Source: Vibrio quintilis
GTDB lineage: Bacteria; Pseudomonadota; Gammaproteobacteria; Enterobacterales; Vibrionaceae
Direction of reading: 5' to 3'
Length of the DNA stretch: 64,000 nt
Assembly (NCBI RefSeq): GCF_024529975.1
Contig: NZ_AP024897.1
Coordinates: 3,410,001 to 3,474,000, forward strand
In this document: one piece after another, positions 9,175 to 17,333 of the stretch
Numbering within the stretch: position 1 is the stretch's first letter
Layout: each line of letters starts with the position of its first letter
Program-made: the position numbers and the translations under genes
Notes under the pieces: model-generated
The model's input: the letters and a program-made list of their open reading frames with translations, nothing else
The model's database searches: none
What the model was told of the DNA's origin: nothing

Positions 9175-9963
9175 TCATACGGATGAAGGATCAGACTCAT
9201 CCCGTTTAAACACCAGTTCAGTCGCCGTCGACTCGGCTTCTGCATAATAATAACCGGCGACATCAAACTCTTTCAGCTTCTCCGGGCTATCGATCCGGTT
9301 ATCCACCACAAAACGGGCCATCATACCTCTGGCTTTTTTTGCATAAAAGCTGATCACTTTGTACTGCCCGTTTTTCTGATCTTTAAACACCGGTGTGATA
9401 ATCTGCCCGGCAACTTTTTTCGGGTTCACTGCTTTAAAGTACTCATTTGATGCCAGGTTCACTAATACCTGACTTTCCTGAGCATGCAAGACCTGGTTCA
9501 GCTTTTCAGTAATGATATCGCCCCAAAACTGATAGAGATTGTTTCCTCTGGAATTTGCAAGACGAGTCCCCATTTCCAGACGATAAGGCTGCATCAAATC
9601 AAGTGGTCTCAGCAAACCGTACAGTCCGGAAAGGATTCTCAGGTGAGACTGGGTAAATTCAAAATCCTCGTCACTCAGCGTTTGTGCTTCAAACCCGGTA
9701 TAAACATCCCCTTTAAAGGCCAGAATCGCCTGCCGGGCATTCTCATGAGAAAAATCCGGATGCCATTGTGCAAAACGTGCGACATTCAACCCGGCGATTT
9801 TATCACTGACTTTCATCAGTGAGGCTATATCTGCCGGTGTCAGCTGACGGCAAACATCTATCAATAATTCCGAATCCGCCAGTAATTCAGGTATCGTATG
9901 TTGCTCTGTCGTAACCGGCGATTCATAGTCCAGTGTTTTGGCAGGTGAAACAACCATTAGCAT
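9175..9963 (-). CDS. yaaA: Peroxide stress protein YaaA
   Basis: YaaA/DUF328 family, 262 residues; in E. coli it limits free iron and DNA damage during hydrogen peroxide stress. Characteristic segments are [56 protein letters not shown] and [15 protein letters not shown]. The start at ATG 9963 follows AAGGAAG and yields [12 protein letters not shown], matching family N-termini. A longer frame to 10032 adds a basic stretch not found in homologues. Confidence 0.95.
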   Translation of the reverse strand: MLMVVSPAKTLDYESPVTTEQHTIPELLADSELLIDVCRQLTPADIASLMKVSDKIAGLNVARFAQWHPDFSHENARQAILAFKGDVYTGFEAQTLSDEDFEFTQSHLRILSGLYGLLRPLDLMQPYRLEMGTRLANSRGNNLYQFWGDIITEKLNQVLHAQESQVLVNLASNEYFKAVNPKKVAGQIITPVFKDQKNGQYKVISFYAKKARGMMARFVVDNRIDSPEKLKEFDVAGYYYAEAESTATELVFKRDESDPSSV

Positions 9964-10102
9964 AGTTTTCTTCCTTTTTCTCTGACTTTTAGTATGCGCC
10001 AGACTGGTCTGGCCGGGTCTCCTGTGAGGCAATTATAACCTGTTATCTGTAGATTCAGATGGTTTGAATATTCCGGATCCCCTGTTTTAAAATCAGCCTA
10101 CA

Positions 10103-10135
10103 AAAAAAACCATGCATTGTCTGCATGGTTTTTTC
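10103..10135 (-). terminator. Terminator of the alanine/glycine symporter gene
   Basis: AACCATGCA and TGCATGGTT form a 9-bp stem with a 5-nt loop, with A and T runs on either side. On the minus strand it follows the symporter gene by about 25 bp. Confidence 0.9.
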
Positions 10136-10159
10136 TATCTGTACGATTGAAACAGGCAA

Positions 10160-11587
10160 TCAGTCGTCTTTATTATCCCAGATTCCATCTTCCAGTTGAG
10201 AATGAAGTTCAGGGTAATCTTTCACATTAAATGTAGGCAACTTCCCTTCTTTCAACTGCTGGTTATAATCTTTCGCCAGTTTCACCGCAACACCGGATAA
10301 TAACAACATCGCAGCAAGGTTCACAATCGCCATCAATCCCATGGAAACATCAGCCAGAGCCCACACTGTCGGTACTGTCGCCAGCGCCCCGAACATCACC
10401 ATACATAGGAAGACTATCCGGAATATCGCCAAACCTTTCTTATTATTGTGCTCAAGGAAGATCAGGTTCGTTTCAGCATAAGAATAGTTTGCAATGATCG
10501 ACGTAAAGGCAAAGAAGAAGATAGCAAACGCGATAAAGATACCACCCCAGTCACCCACCTGTGAATTCAACGCAAGCTGAGTCAGTTCGATACCGGTGAT
10601 TTCACCATGAGGAACATATTCACCTGACATGAGGATAATGGCAACAGTCGCTGAACAAATCACGATAGTATCAATGAAAACACCCAACATTTGCACATAT
10701 CCCTGAGAAGCAGGGTGCGGCGGATATGGTGTTGCAGAAGCAGCAGCATTGGGCGCAGAACCCATACCTGCTTCGTTTGAGAACAAACCACGTTTCACAC
10801 CATTAATCATTGCCTGAGCAACCATGTAACCAATACCACCGGCAGCAGCTTCCTGGAACCCAAAGGCACTCTTAATCACCAGACTGAATACTGCCGGTAA
10901 TTTATCCAGATTACTCAGCAAGACGAAAATAGCGATAGCCAGATAAACCAAAGCCATCAAAGGCACAATCAGTTCAGCTGTTCTTGCGATCTTACGAATA
11001 CCGCCGAAGATGACAAACGCAGACAGCAATACAATCACCAGGCCGCTATACATTGGCTGAACACCAAAAGCAGTCGTCATTGCATTGGTAATTGAGTTCG
11101 CCTGAACCGCATTAAATACCAAACCAAAAGCAATCATCAGGAAGATAGAGAAAAGAACGCCCATCCAGCGCATGCCGAGTCCTTTTTCCATATAGTAGGC
11201 AGGACCGCCACGATAATTTCCATCCTTATCTTTAGTTTTATATAACTGGGCCAGTGTACTTTCAGCAAATGAAGTGGCCATCCCCACCATTGCTGTCACC
11301 CACATCCAGAAAATCGCACCGGGTCCACCCATTGTCAGGGCAACGGCGACACCCGCCATATTTCCTGTTCCAACCCGGGCAGCAAGGCTGGTACATAGCG
11401 CCTGAAAAGATGAGATACCTGCCTTGTCAGCTTTACGGCTATTCTTAAGCACCTTGAACATGTGTAAAAAGTGCCTGACCTGAATAAAACCTAACCGAAT
11501 CGTAAAATAAACACCAACGCCGACAAGCAGATAAACCAGAATTGACCCCCAAAGCAGGTCATTTATTAAATTAATTAAGTCTGTCAC
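10160..11587 (-). CDS. Alanine/glycine:sodium symporter (AGCS family)
   Basis: Inner-membrane sodium-coupled amino-acid importer of 475 residues with about eleven hydrophobic segments. Family motifs include the N-terminal ALCTSLAARVGTGNMAGVAVAL, GGPGAIFWMWVTA and the highly conserved GLFSNEAGMGSAPNAAASA. It starts with a GTG at 11587 after AGAGG. The C-terminus ends in a charged tail. A strong terminator follows. Substrate (alanine or glycine) follows from family and is not decided by sequence. Confidence 0.93.
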   Translation of the reverse strand: MTDLINLINDLLWGSILVYLLVGVGVYFTIRLGFIQVRHFLHMFKVLKNSRKADKAGISSFQALCTSLAARVGTGNMAGVAVALTMGGPGAIFWMWVTAMVGMATSFAESTLAQLYKTKDKDGNYRGGPAYYMEKGLGMRWMGVLFSIFLMIAFGLVFNAVQANSITNAMTTAFGVQPMYSGLVIVLLSAFVIFGGIRKIARTAELIVPLMALVYLAIAIFVLLSNLDKLPAVFSLVIKSAFGFQEAAAGGIGYMVAQAMINGVKRGLFSNEAGMGSAPNAAASATPYPPHPASQGYVQMLGVFIDTIVICSATVAIILMSGEYVPHGEITGIELTQLALNSQVGDWGGIFIAFAIFFFAFTSIIANYSYAETNLIFLEHNNKKGLAIFRIVFLCMVMFGALATVPTVWALADVSMGLMAIVNLAAMLLLSGVAVKLAKDYNQQLKEGKLPTFNVKDYPELHSQLEDGIWDNKDD

Positions 11588-12304
11588 AGAAACCTCTTAA
11601 AGAGCATCAAATGCCGTTTTACGGCTGAGTATTATTTTTCGTTGTACTGCGACATCCTTATCGCGATGCAATCACCTGAACGACTCAATATCATGACGAC
11701 TGACATTGATTTCACCAACATTTATCACTCAGAACTATCCATGTCTGTTTTGTCTATCATCTGGATAATGATGAAACATTATCCACTCAAGGCAGAAGAT
11801 AATGCTATTGAAGTATCAAAAAATCAATATACATCTCCATGTTTAATTTCAAACCTTCGGTTAACTTCCACTTATATTTATTTACATTTGAAATAAAAAT
11901 GTGCAACATCTAATTTACACCGGTATGCCATTCATATCGTTGAGATTGCAAAAAATCAACGTTTTTTATTCTGAGAACGACAAATGAAGAAACGAGTAAA
12001 AGCAAGAGATTGAGTAACTTCCTAACTGATGAACTATCAGATAAAACCATTCAAAAACTGAGTGTATATAAAAAATATACCAAAAAAGAGCAGATTTTTA
12101 ACAAACCAGCAAAAGAGAAATGTTTAGAAAAAACATCAAATGAACAAAAAATAATCAGTTTTTTTGTGGCACTGGTACAAAAATTGACATTTGAATAGAA
12201 AATAATTCACCAAACCGAAATAAATGAGAAATAAATCATAGATAGATTTTCAGAAACTATGCTAATTAAGCATTAAGAGCAACTGTAAATCAGGGGAGCT
12301 GATT
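11588..12304. other. AT-rich intergenic region
   Basis: About 720 bp of very AT-rich sequence between the symporter and the DUF3545 gene. It must hold promoters for both. Open frames at 11642-11896 and 12010-12198 begin with TTG, lack good ribosome sites and resemble nothing I know. A nine-codon frame (11984-12013) with an ATG is also present. No gene is called. Confidence 0.5.
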
Positions 12305-12481
12305 ATGGACGACTTGCATTTTGAGGAACTACTCGATAAAGAAATCGGAAAAATACGTGTAACCCGCTCTAAACCAACCAAACGCAAGTGGAGAGAAATC
12401 GAAGCTGTACGGGACAAGAGGCGTCTCCGGAAGGAACTCATGGAGATGGATGTTTGCTTTGAAGATGATATAGATTTATGA
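12305..12481 (+). CDS. DUF3545 family small protein
   Basis: A 58-residue highly charged protein beginning MDDLHFEELLDKEIGKIR and ending MDVCFEDDIDL, with a basic middle (KPTKRKWREIEAVRDKRRLRKEL) likely to form a helix. It is preceded by AGGGGAG at good spacing and followed 5 bp later by a strong terminator, so it is a real monocistronic gene. It matches the DUF3545 family of Vibrio and relatives as I recall it. No function is known to me; the basic helix could bind nucleic acid, which is inference. Confidence 0.85.
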   Translation: MDDLHFEELLDKEIGKIRVTRSKPTKRKWREIEAVRDKRRLRKELMEMDVCFEDDIDL

Positions 12482-12486
12482 ATTCG

Positions 12487-12514
12487 AAAAGGCTCCCCTG
12501 ACAGGGAGCCTTTT
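12487..12514 (+). terminator. Bidirectional terminator after DUF3545 gene
   Basis: GGCTCCC (12491-12497) pairs with GGGAGCC (12504-12510), flanked by AAAA and TTTT. It serves the DUF3545 gene and, on the other strand, the hemerythrin-domain gene ending at 12539. Confidence 0.92.
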
Positions 12515-12538
12515 CATTGATAATCGAGCAGAATAAAG

Positions 12539-13093
12539 TCAGGATTGTTCCTTCCTTTCTTCTCTCAGTAGCTGTGCCAGCTGTTTATAACGATCTGCAA
12601 TAGTTTCACCGAAAACAGGATCGTCTTCGCTGTATGTCCACTGGCTTTCAATCACCTTCCAGTCATCCACAGTGAATGTTTTATCAATCAGCGGTAAGAC
12701 TTCCCTTTCTTCAAACTCCAGGTGTTTTTTCTGCACCAGAATAAAATCAGCTAACTGATCCATAAAAATGTCTTGTGGCACAATGACATCCTGCAGAATC
12801 ATATCAACGACATCCAGAAAAGCATGCGTCTTCTCGGCGAGGCGCTTATGATCGGCTTCAAGATCAGCAATGCAGGCCTTTTCCCCATAATTCTGAATAT
12901 AGTAATTGTACATCAGGTCTTCTTTCGGATGATGTGCTGCTTCTGAATGAGAGGAAAGGTAATCGACAATCTCCCTGACTAAAGAATAGTTGATCTTCTG
13001 TTCGTTCTGCAGCGAGTATAATTTCTTACTCAGGATTGCTAACAGCCGGGTCATATAACTATGTTCTCGTCTAATCCGTTCAATCATCATCAT
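12539..13093 (-). CDS. Hemerythrin HHE-domain protein
   Basis: A 184-residue four-helix protein with histidines and acidic residues spaced as in HHE cation-binding domains: REHSYM near the start, SEAAHHPKEDLMY, EADHKRLAE and KKHLEFEEREVLP. Such domains bind a di-iron centre and sense or carry oxygen or nitric oxide, or store iron. It starts with three consecutive ATG codons (13093, 13090, 13087) after AGGAG; the first two are equally plausible. A longer frame reaching into the end of ung is not supported. It follows ung on the same strand. Confidence 0.85.
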   Translation of the reverse strand: MMMIERIRREHSYMTRLLAILSKKLYSLQNEQKINYSLVREIVDYLSSHSEAAHHPKEDLMYNYYIQNYGEKACIADLEADHKRLAEKTHAFLDVVDMILQDVIVPQDIFMDQLADFILVQKKHLEFEEREVLPLIDKTFTVDDWKVIESQWTYSEDDPVFGETIADRYKQLAQLLREERKEQS

Positions 13094-13166
13094 GCTTCTC
13101 CTGTGCATTGTGTCAAACAGATTGTATATATAGTCCGCTTTTGTTGCCATGACTGCCGTCGAAAAA

Positions 13167-13859
13167 TTAAACCTCACCCGCATTCAGCGTTGGTAACCAG
13201 TCAACCGGCTCTTCTCCAATCTGAGTAAGATATTGATTTGTTTTAGAAAAATGCTGACAACCAAAAAAACCACGGTGAGCAGATAGTGGTGAGGGGTGAG
13301 GCGCTTTCAGAACATAGTGCCTGGTTTGATCAATAAACCGGCCTTTTTTCTGGGCGTGGGAACCCCACAGTAAAAATACGATATTCTCACCGTGCTGATT
13401 CAGTGCTTCAATGACTTTATCTGTAAAAAGTTCCCATGAGGTCGTATTTGCGTGCGAATGCGCTTTGCCCTGCTCAACCGTGAGAACCGTATTTAAAAGA
13501 AAAACACCCTGATCAGCCCAGCTTTTCAGATATCCGTGTTCAGGAATCGCAAAACCGGCAATATCCTGAGCCAGTTCTTTATACATGTTCACCAGTGAAG
13601 GCGGTGTTTTGACACCCGGTAAAACAGAGAAGCATAATCCATGAGCCTGATTTGGCCCGTGATAAGGATCCTGACCGATAATAACAACCTTGACTTTGTT
13701 AAACTCGGTATAACGAAATGCATTAAAAACATCTTTTGCCGGCGGGTAAATTACTTTTCCTGACTGACGCTCTGATTCAACATAATCAATCGTTTGTTTG
13801 AAGTAATCCTGTTGTTTTTCCGATCCGATGACGTCGTGCCATGTCAGTGAAGTGGTCAT
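13167..13859 (-). CDS. ung: Uracil-DNA glycosylase
   Basis: Removes uracil from DNA, starting base-excision repair. The 230-residue family 1 enzyme has the water-activating motif [13 protein letters not shown] with catalytic D64, the uracil-binding [10 protein letters not shown] loop, and [13 protein letters not shown] with catalytic H188. The ATG at 13859 follows CAGGAC. nfo, another base-excision repair gene, lies upstream on the same strand. Confidence 0.98.
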   Translation of the reverse strand: MTTSLTWHDVIGSEKQQDYFKQTIDYVESERQSGKVIYPPAKDVFNAFRYTEFNKVKVVIIGQDPYHGPNQAHGLCFSVLPGVKTPPSLVNMYKELAQDIAGFAIPEHGYLKSWADQGVFLLNTVLTVEQGKAHSHANTTSWELFTDKVIEALNQHGENIVFLLWGSHAQKKGRFIDQTRHYVLKAPHPSPLSAHRGFFGCQHFSKTNQYLTQIGEEPVDWLPTLNAGEV

Positions 13860-13940
13860 GATGAGCAGTCCTGAAAATATAGAAAAGTCCTATTGTAATC
13901 AGAAAACTGCTCTGCGACATAGTGGAATGGCTATTTTTCA

Positions 13941-14054
13941 TTAGGATGGACTGCGCTGTGGTGCCCGGTGGTGCCCTTGTCCTTTAACATGACGATGAGG
14001 AACAGGTAAAGGAGGTGCAGAATAACCTGCGCTGCAATCAATATAATCTTTCAT
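13941..14054 (-). CDS. Possible 37-residue small protein
   Basis: A short frame begins ATG 14054 after GGAGAGTATT, as good a ribosome site as any in the window. It encodes a 37-residue protein beginning MKDYIDCSAGYSAPPLPVP, rich in proline, histidine and arginine, with one cysteine and no signal or membrane segment. It lies between nfo and ung on their strand, with a 16-bp tandem repeat 30 bp upstream. I do not recognise it and assign no function. The main doubt is length; the strong start signal is the support. Confidence 0.45.
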   Translation of the reverse strand: MKDYIDCSAGYSAPPLPVPHRHVKGQGHHRAPQRSPS

Positions 14055-14084
14055 AATACTCTCCAAAATCAGCTCAGTGTAGCC

Positions 14085-14164
14085 GTCAGATTTTAACTAC
14101 TTCAGATTTTAACTACTTCAGATTTTAACTACTTCAGATTTTAAGTACTTCAGGCTTTAAGCAC
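14085..14164. repeat. 16-bp tandem repeat, five units
   Basis: Unit TTCAGATTTTAACTAC is repeated five times: 14085-14100 (first base changed), 14101-14116, 14117-14132 (both exact), 14133-14148 (one change) and 14149-14164 (three changes). Changes increase toward the nfo side. Read on the minus strand each unit contains TTAAAAT, like a -10 box, upstream of the 37-residue frame. Copy number is likely to vary between strains. Confidence 0.95.
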
Positions 14165-14253
14165 TTCACCGAAACAGAAAGAAGTACTGTTCGCCCGTAT
14201 TTCATTTTGATGAAAGTTTTATGCCAGCTTCGTTATCTGCACTCAATAAACGA

Positions 14254-15135
14254 CTAATCACAGGAAAACATTCGTAATTGGGATATTTCCCCGGGCCATA
14301 ATTGCGGGTCCGTTGTTTCCAGAATCAGAGAAATATGATTAAAATCAGCATGTTGAGAAATATATTCGAAACACGACCATCCGATCATCCCCAACCCTAA
14401 AGATTGATGCCTGTCGACATGGCTCCCCAGATCTGTTTTTGAATCATTAAGATGCATTGCTTTCAGATAGTGCATCCCAACGATCTGATCAAACTCAGAA
14501 AAAGTCTTGTGACATGATTCCGCGCTTCTCAAATCATAGCCCGCGGCAAACAAATGGCATGTATCAAGGCATACACCAACACGCGCCTTATCTTCCACCA
14601 GTTCGATGATCCTTGCCAGATGCCCGAATTCGTTTCCCAGATTTGTTCCCTGCCCCGCTGTATTCTCAATCACGGCAATCACATCAGGAACTTGTCTGTG
14701 GGCAAGGTTGATTGATTCAGCGATGCGCTCAAGACATTGTTCAACAGAGATCTTCTTTAAATGACTTCCGGGATGAAAGTTCAGCAGATGCAACCCCAGC
14801 TGATGACAACGGGCCATCTCGTCAATAAAAGCCAGTCTGGACTTTTCAAGCTTCTCTGGTTCAGGCGATCCCAGATTAATCAGATAAGAATCATGCGGTA
14901 AAATATGCTGCGGCAGAAAACCAAATTTCCGGCAATTTTCCTTAAATTCCCGGATAGCTTGATCTGAGAGTGGTTTTGCAGCCCATTGCCGCTGATTTTT
15001 AGTAAATAAAGCAAAAGCATTTGCTCCAATCTCAAACGCCCTTGCAGGTGCATTTTCAACACCTCCGGCAGCAGAAACATGTGCACCGATAAACTTGACA
15101 TTTTGTTTCCGGATTTTGTCACTCACATTGCCCAT
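14254..15135 (-). CDS. nfo: Endonuclease IV
   Basis: AP endonuclease that cuts 5' of abasic sites and trims blocked 3' ends. It is a TIM-barrel three-zinc enzyme: GAHVSAAGG near the N-terminus, [54 protein letters not shown] and LILETTDP supply the metal ligands. The ATG at 15135 gives 293 residues with a slightly longer N-terminus ([15 protein letters not shown]) than E. coli; a GTG at 15126 is an alternative. The C-terminus is short. Confidence 0.95.
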   Translation of the reverse strand: MGNVSDKIRKQNVKFIGAHVSAAGGVENAPARAFEIGANAFALFTKNQRQWAAKPLSDQAIREFKENCRKFGFLPQHILPHDSYLINLGSPEPEKLEKSRLAFIDEMARCHQLGLHLLNFHPGSHLKKISVEQCLERIAESINLAHRQVPDVIAVIENTAGQGTNLGNEFGHLARIIELVEDKARVGVCLDTCHLFAAGYDLRSAESCHKTFSEFDQIVGMHYLKAMHLNDSKTDLGSHVDRHQSLGLGMIGWSCFEYISQHADFNHISLILETTDPQLWPGEISQLRMFSCD

Positions 15136-15235
15136 TTGATGCGTCTATCCCGTAGTAAATTGACAACAAAGAAATAAAACTAAAAAAAATTTTAAGTTTT
15201 AAAAAAGATTAATAACCCTATATTTCAATATTTTA

Positions 15236-15249
15236 TTGATGAGAATCAA
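15236..15249. promoter_or_regulatory. Upstream FNR box of grcA
   Basis: TTGATGAGAATCAA matches the FNR consensus TTGAT-N4-ATCAA at every fixed base. Its centre is exactly 53 bp upstream of the second FNR-like box of the grcA promoter, the spacing known for the tandem FNR sites at E. coli yfiD/grcA. Confidence 0.75.
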
Positions 15250-15288
15250 GAAAAACCTGATACAACATCGAAAAATAAAGGTGGACTT

Positions 15289-15337
15289 TTGACCTAAATC
15301 AATATAAAAAATAAGGATATTAGGTATTCAATCCCTG
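15289..15337 (+). promoter_or_regulatory. grcA promoter with second FNR-like box
   Basis: TTGACCTAAATCAA (15289-15302) has one mismatch to the FNR consensus. A -10-like TATTCA lies at 15325-15330, which would put the start near 15337 and this box near -41, the class II activator position. A CCTGG/CCAGG hairpin follows in the leader. Confidence 0.65.
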
Positions 15338-15400
15338 GCTCAACCAGGTTATAAATTAACATCAATAAATCTCACAATCATTGTGAATAAGGAGAAAGCT

Positions 15401-15778
15401 ATGATCCAAGGCATCCAAATAACTCAATCAGCAAATGCCCAGCTCGTTAACTCCATCTGGCTTATCGATCAAGAAAAAAATGAAGCACGTTGTGTTGCAG
15501 CTGAGTCTGGCTACACAGCGGATCAAGTTGTACCAGTGAGTGATCTTGGCGACTATGAAAGCCGTGAACTTTCCATTGAAGCAGCACCAAAAGTTGAAGG
15601 TGGACAACACCTGAATGTGAACGTATTAAAACGTGAAACGCTGGAAGATGCGGTTGAGAATCCGGAAAAATATCCTCAGCTGACAATTCGTGTTTCTGGT
15701 TATGCTGTACGTTTTAATTCACTGACTCCGGAACAACAACGCGATGTGATTGCACGTACTTTTACTGAGTCAATGTAA
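15401..15778 (+). CDS. grcA: Autonomous glycyl radical cofactor GrcA (YfiD)
   Basis: A 125-residue spare glycyl-radical domain that restores activity to oxygen-cleaved pyruvate formate-lyase. The C-terminal RVSGYAVRF carries the radical glycine (G100), followed by [10 protein letters not shown]; the central [10 protein letters not shown] and [15 protein letters not shown] are typical. The ATG at 15401 follows AAGGAGAAAGCT. Two FNR boxes upstream indicate anaerobic induction. Its natural terminator has been split by the IS element downstream. Confidence 0.97.
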   Translation: MIQGIQITQSANAQLVNSIWLIDQEKNEARCVAAESGYTADQVVPVSDLGDYESRELSIEAAPKVEGGQHLNVNVLKRETLEDAVENPEKYPQLTIRVSGYAVRFNSLTPEQQRDVIARTFTESM

Positions 15779-15794
15779 TAAAGCAGATTGATTA

Positions 15795-15813
15795 AAAAAG
15801 CGGCATATTTGTG
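15795..15813 (+). terminator. Left half of the split grcA/thrC terminator, with target duplication
   Basis: AAAAAAGCGGCATATTTGTG stops at the IS left end. CATATTTGTG (15804-15813) is repeated at 17246-17255 beyond the IS. Joined without the IS and one duplicate, the site reads GCGGCA-TATTTG-TGCCGC followed by TTTTT: a bidirectional terminator for convergent grcA and thrC. Confidence 0.85.
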
Positions 15814-15823
15814 CTAACTCCTA

Positions 15824-17155
15824 TCACTTAAGGTGCTTGGAGCGAACTGGATAGCGGGTCTTACTTATACGAACGGTCCTTGATTTGGGCCGTTTTTTTC
15901 GCTCAGGCAAGATGTAGCGTTTTACACGTTCACGCATCGCCCTCAGTTTTTTGGGGATCGAGCCTGGTGAAGCTATTGCACACCACATGAGCTCGTCCTG
16001 GATATCTCGAAGCGCCATCATAAAACTGATCCGCAAAGGTGATACCCCTGCCTCTTTAGCAATACGGCTTATCTCCAAACGAACAAGGTTGTAGGCGATA
16101 AGTATTCCCCATATTTCTTGTTCCACTCCCTCAACTGACTGGCTTCGCAGTAACACTTCATCCTCAAGCATATCGTGCTTTATTTCGCCGTAGCTGTTCT
16201 CAACTTCCCACCGCTCAAAATAGACATCAAGCAGAGATTGGAGACTATACTGGCTGTCGGTTAGAGAGGTAAGGAGCCCTTTGATATGGTTGGGTTGCTC
16301 TTGCTCCGGGTAAAGAACGAGCCTTGCTTGCCATTTTTCAGGTAGGCTCGGGTCTTGCCTTAATGCATGTTGAGAGACGCTCATCTCCACTATTAAATCT
16401 CGACCCTCCTCATCCAGCTGTTCGATAACTTCATACTGAGTATTAGATTTTATCGGGGTCATCCAATGGCTTGAACCGTGTTGTCGTGACCAGTTAATCA
16501 TCAGCTCTGCACTTAGGTAGCATCGGTCAAAAATAGTAAGGGAGTTGGCAGGAACTGAGGGAATGAGCTGCTTTGCATAGTTCACTTCGCCTGTAGAACT
16601 TGGGCCAAAAGCAACATTATAGAGTAGACGGCTGCGTAGGGAGCAAAGTGCACATAATCTGACAATAGGGTATTCGGTATGGCGAGTTTTGCTGTGTTTA
16701 ACGTAATGAAAATGTTCGGCCAGAGGACTGGTATCATGCGTTCTAAACTGGGTGCCATCGACCGAGAAAAGTCTCAGCCCATACCATGTATCTTTATTGT
16801 CTTCCGCACCTGTCCAATGCTCGGCTGTTAAAGAGAATAGGGCTTCGAGAGGTTTGGCTGTTAATCGCTTTCTTGCTTGGGGTATAGCGCTTGGAGCAAT
16901 GGACTCTCCCAGAGAATTAGAAAGCTTCAGATCTAATTTATCAAGTACATCAGTAATAGGCCGGTCACGGTACAAACCAATTCCAACAACGAGCCAGACT
17001 ACGAGCTCAGCAGGTAGCTTTCGCCGCCTCATGCTCGCTTTATTTGTTTCATCAAGTGCTTGATTTATCCACTCTAGTGGAAGCTCTTTTTGAAAGAGTG
17101 CAAGAGATTCCGGAGAAGCAAAGTCATCAACATCAATAAGCCAGTGAGCCAACAT
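15824..17155 (-). CDS. IS4-family DDE transposase
   Basis: A 443-residue transposase catalysing IS movement. Catalytic aspartates lie in FSVDGTQFRTHD and IFDRCYLSAEL, and the glutamate in YFERWEVENSYGEIKH, which fits the IS4 signature Y-x2-R-x3-E-x6-K. The N-terminal ELPLEWINQALDETNK...RRRKLPAELVVWLVVGIGLYRDR is the usual IS4 N-terminal domain, and the C-terminus is very basic. The ATG at 17155 is chosen over 17173 because GAGGG lies just before it; that ribosome site is inside a hairpin arm. Confidence 0.93.
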   Translation of the reverse strand: MLAHWLIDVDDFASPESLALFQKELPLEWINQALDETNKASMRRRKLPAELVVWLVVGIGLYRDRPITDVLDKLDLKLSNSLGESIAPSAIPQARKRLTAKPLEALFSLTAEHWTGAEDNKDTWYGLRLFSVDGTQFRTHDTSPLAEHFHYVKHSKTRHTEYPIVRLCALCSLRSRLLYNVAFGPSSTGEVNYAKQLIPSVPANSLTIFDRCYLSAELMINWSRQHGSSHWMTPIKSNTQYEVIEQLDEEGRDLIVEMSVSQHALRQDPSLPEKWQARLVLYPEQEQPNHIKGLLTSLTDSQYSLQSLLDVYFERWEVENSYGEIKHDMLEDEVLLRSQSVEGVEQEIWGILIAYNLVRLEISRIAKEAGVSPLRISFMMALRDIQDELMWCAIASPGSIPKKLRAMRERVKRYILPERKKRPKSRTVRISKTRYPVRSKHLK

Positions 17156-17156
17156 A

Positions 17157-17215
17157 AAAATACCCTCAAACATAAATGCTTGAGGGTATTTTCAACCAAC
17201 CACAGGATCGTTCAA
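17157..17215 (-). promoter_or_regulatory. Transposase promoter and read-through protection hairpin
   Basis: On the minus strand TTGAAC (17215-17210) and AAAATA (17192-17187) with a 17-bp spacer form a promoter whose start would fall near 17180. A perfect 13-bp inverted repeat, AAAATACCCTCAA (17192-17180 read on minus) with 17169-17157, places the transposase ribosome site GAGGG in its 3' arm. A transcript entering from outside would form the hairpin; one from the internal promoter lacks the 5' arm. Confidence 0.75.
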
Positions 17216-17245
17216 CTGATCATTTACTTAACTGATCGGAGTTAG

Positions 17246-17267
17246 CATATTTGTGCCGCTTTTTATT
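17246..17267 (-). terminator. Right half of the split terminator, with target duplication
   Basis: CATATTTGTG repeats the left flank, then CCGCTTTTT completes the original terminator arm. thrC, coming from the right, now loses the matching GCGGCA arm and would read into the IS. Confidence 0.85.
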
Positions 17268-17333
17268 ATTGCCGAAAACAAAACTGAAAAGACAGAGAAA
17301 AATAAGTTACTTACCTTTCCCTGTAGATTCATC

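Larger units (their letters stand above)
15814..17245. mobile_element. IS4-family insertion sequence (1432 bp), intact
   Basis: The element has inverted ends CTAACTCC...GGAGTTAG that extend to about 19 bp with two mismatches (CTAACTCC-N-ATCA-N-TTAAG). It is flanked by the 10-bp direct repeat CATATTTGTG at 15804-15813 and 17246-17255, a normal duplication length for IS4. It carries one full-length transposase gene on the minus strand. Ends, duplication and frame are all intact, so the insertion looks recent. Confidence 0.96.

Noticed and set aside
11642..11896. Open frame of 84 codons
   Set aside because: TTG start, no ribosome site, no family resemblance, very AT-rich.
12010..12198. Lysine-rich frame of 62 codons
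   Set aside because: TTG start without a good ribosome site; lysine content follows from AT richness. Could be reconsidered if conserved.
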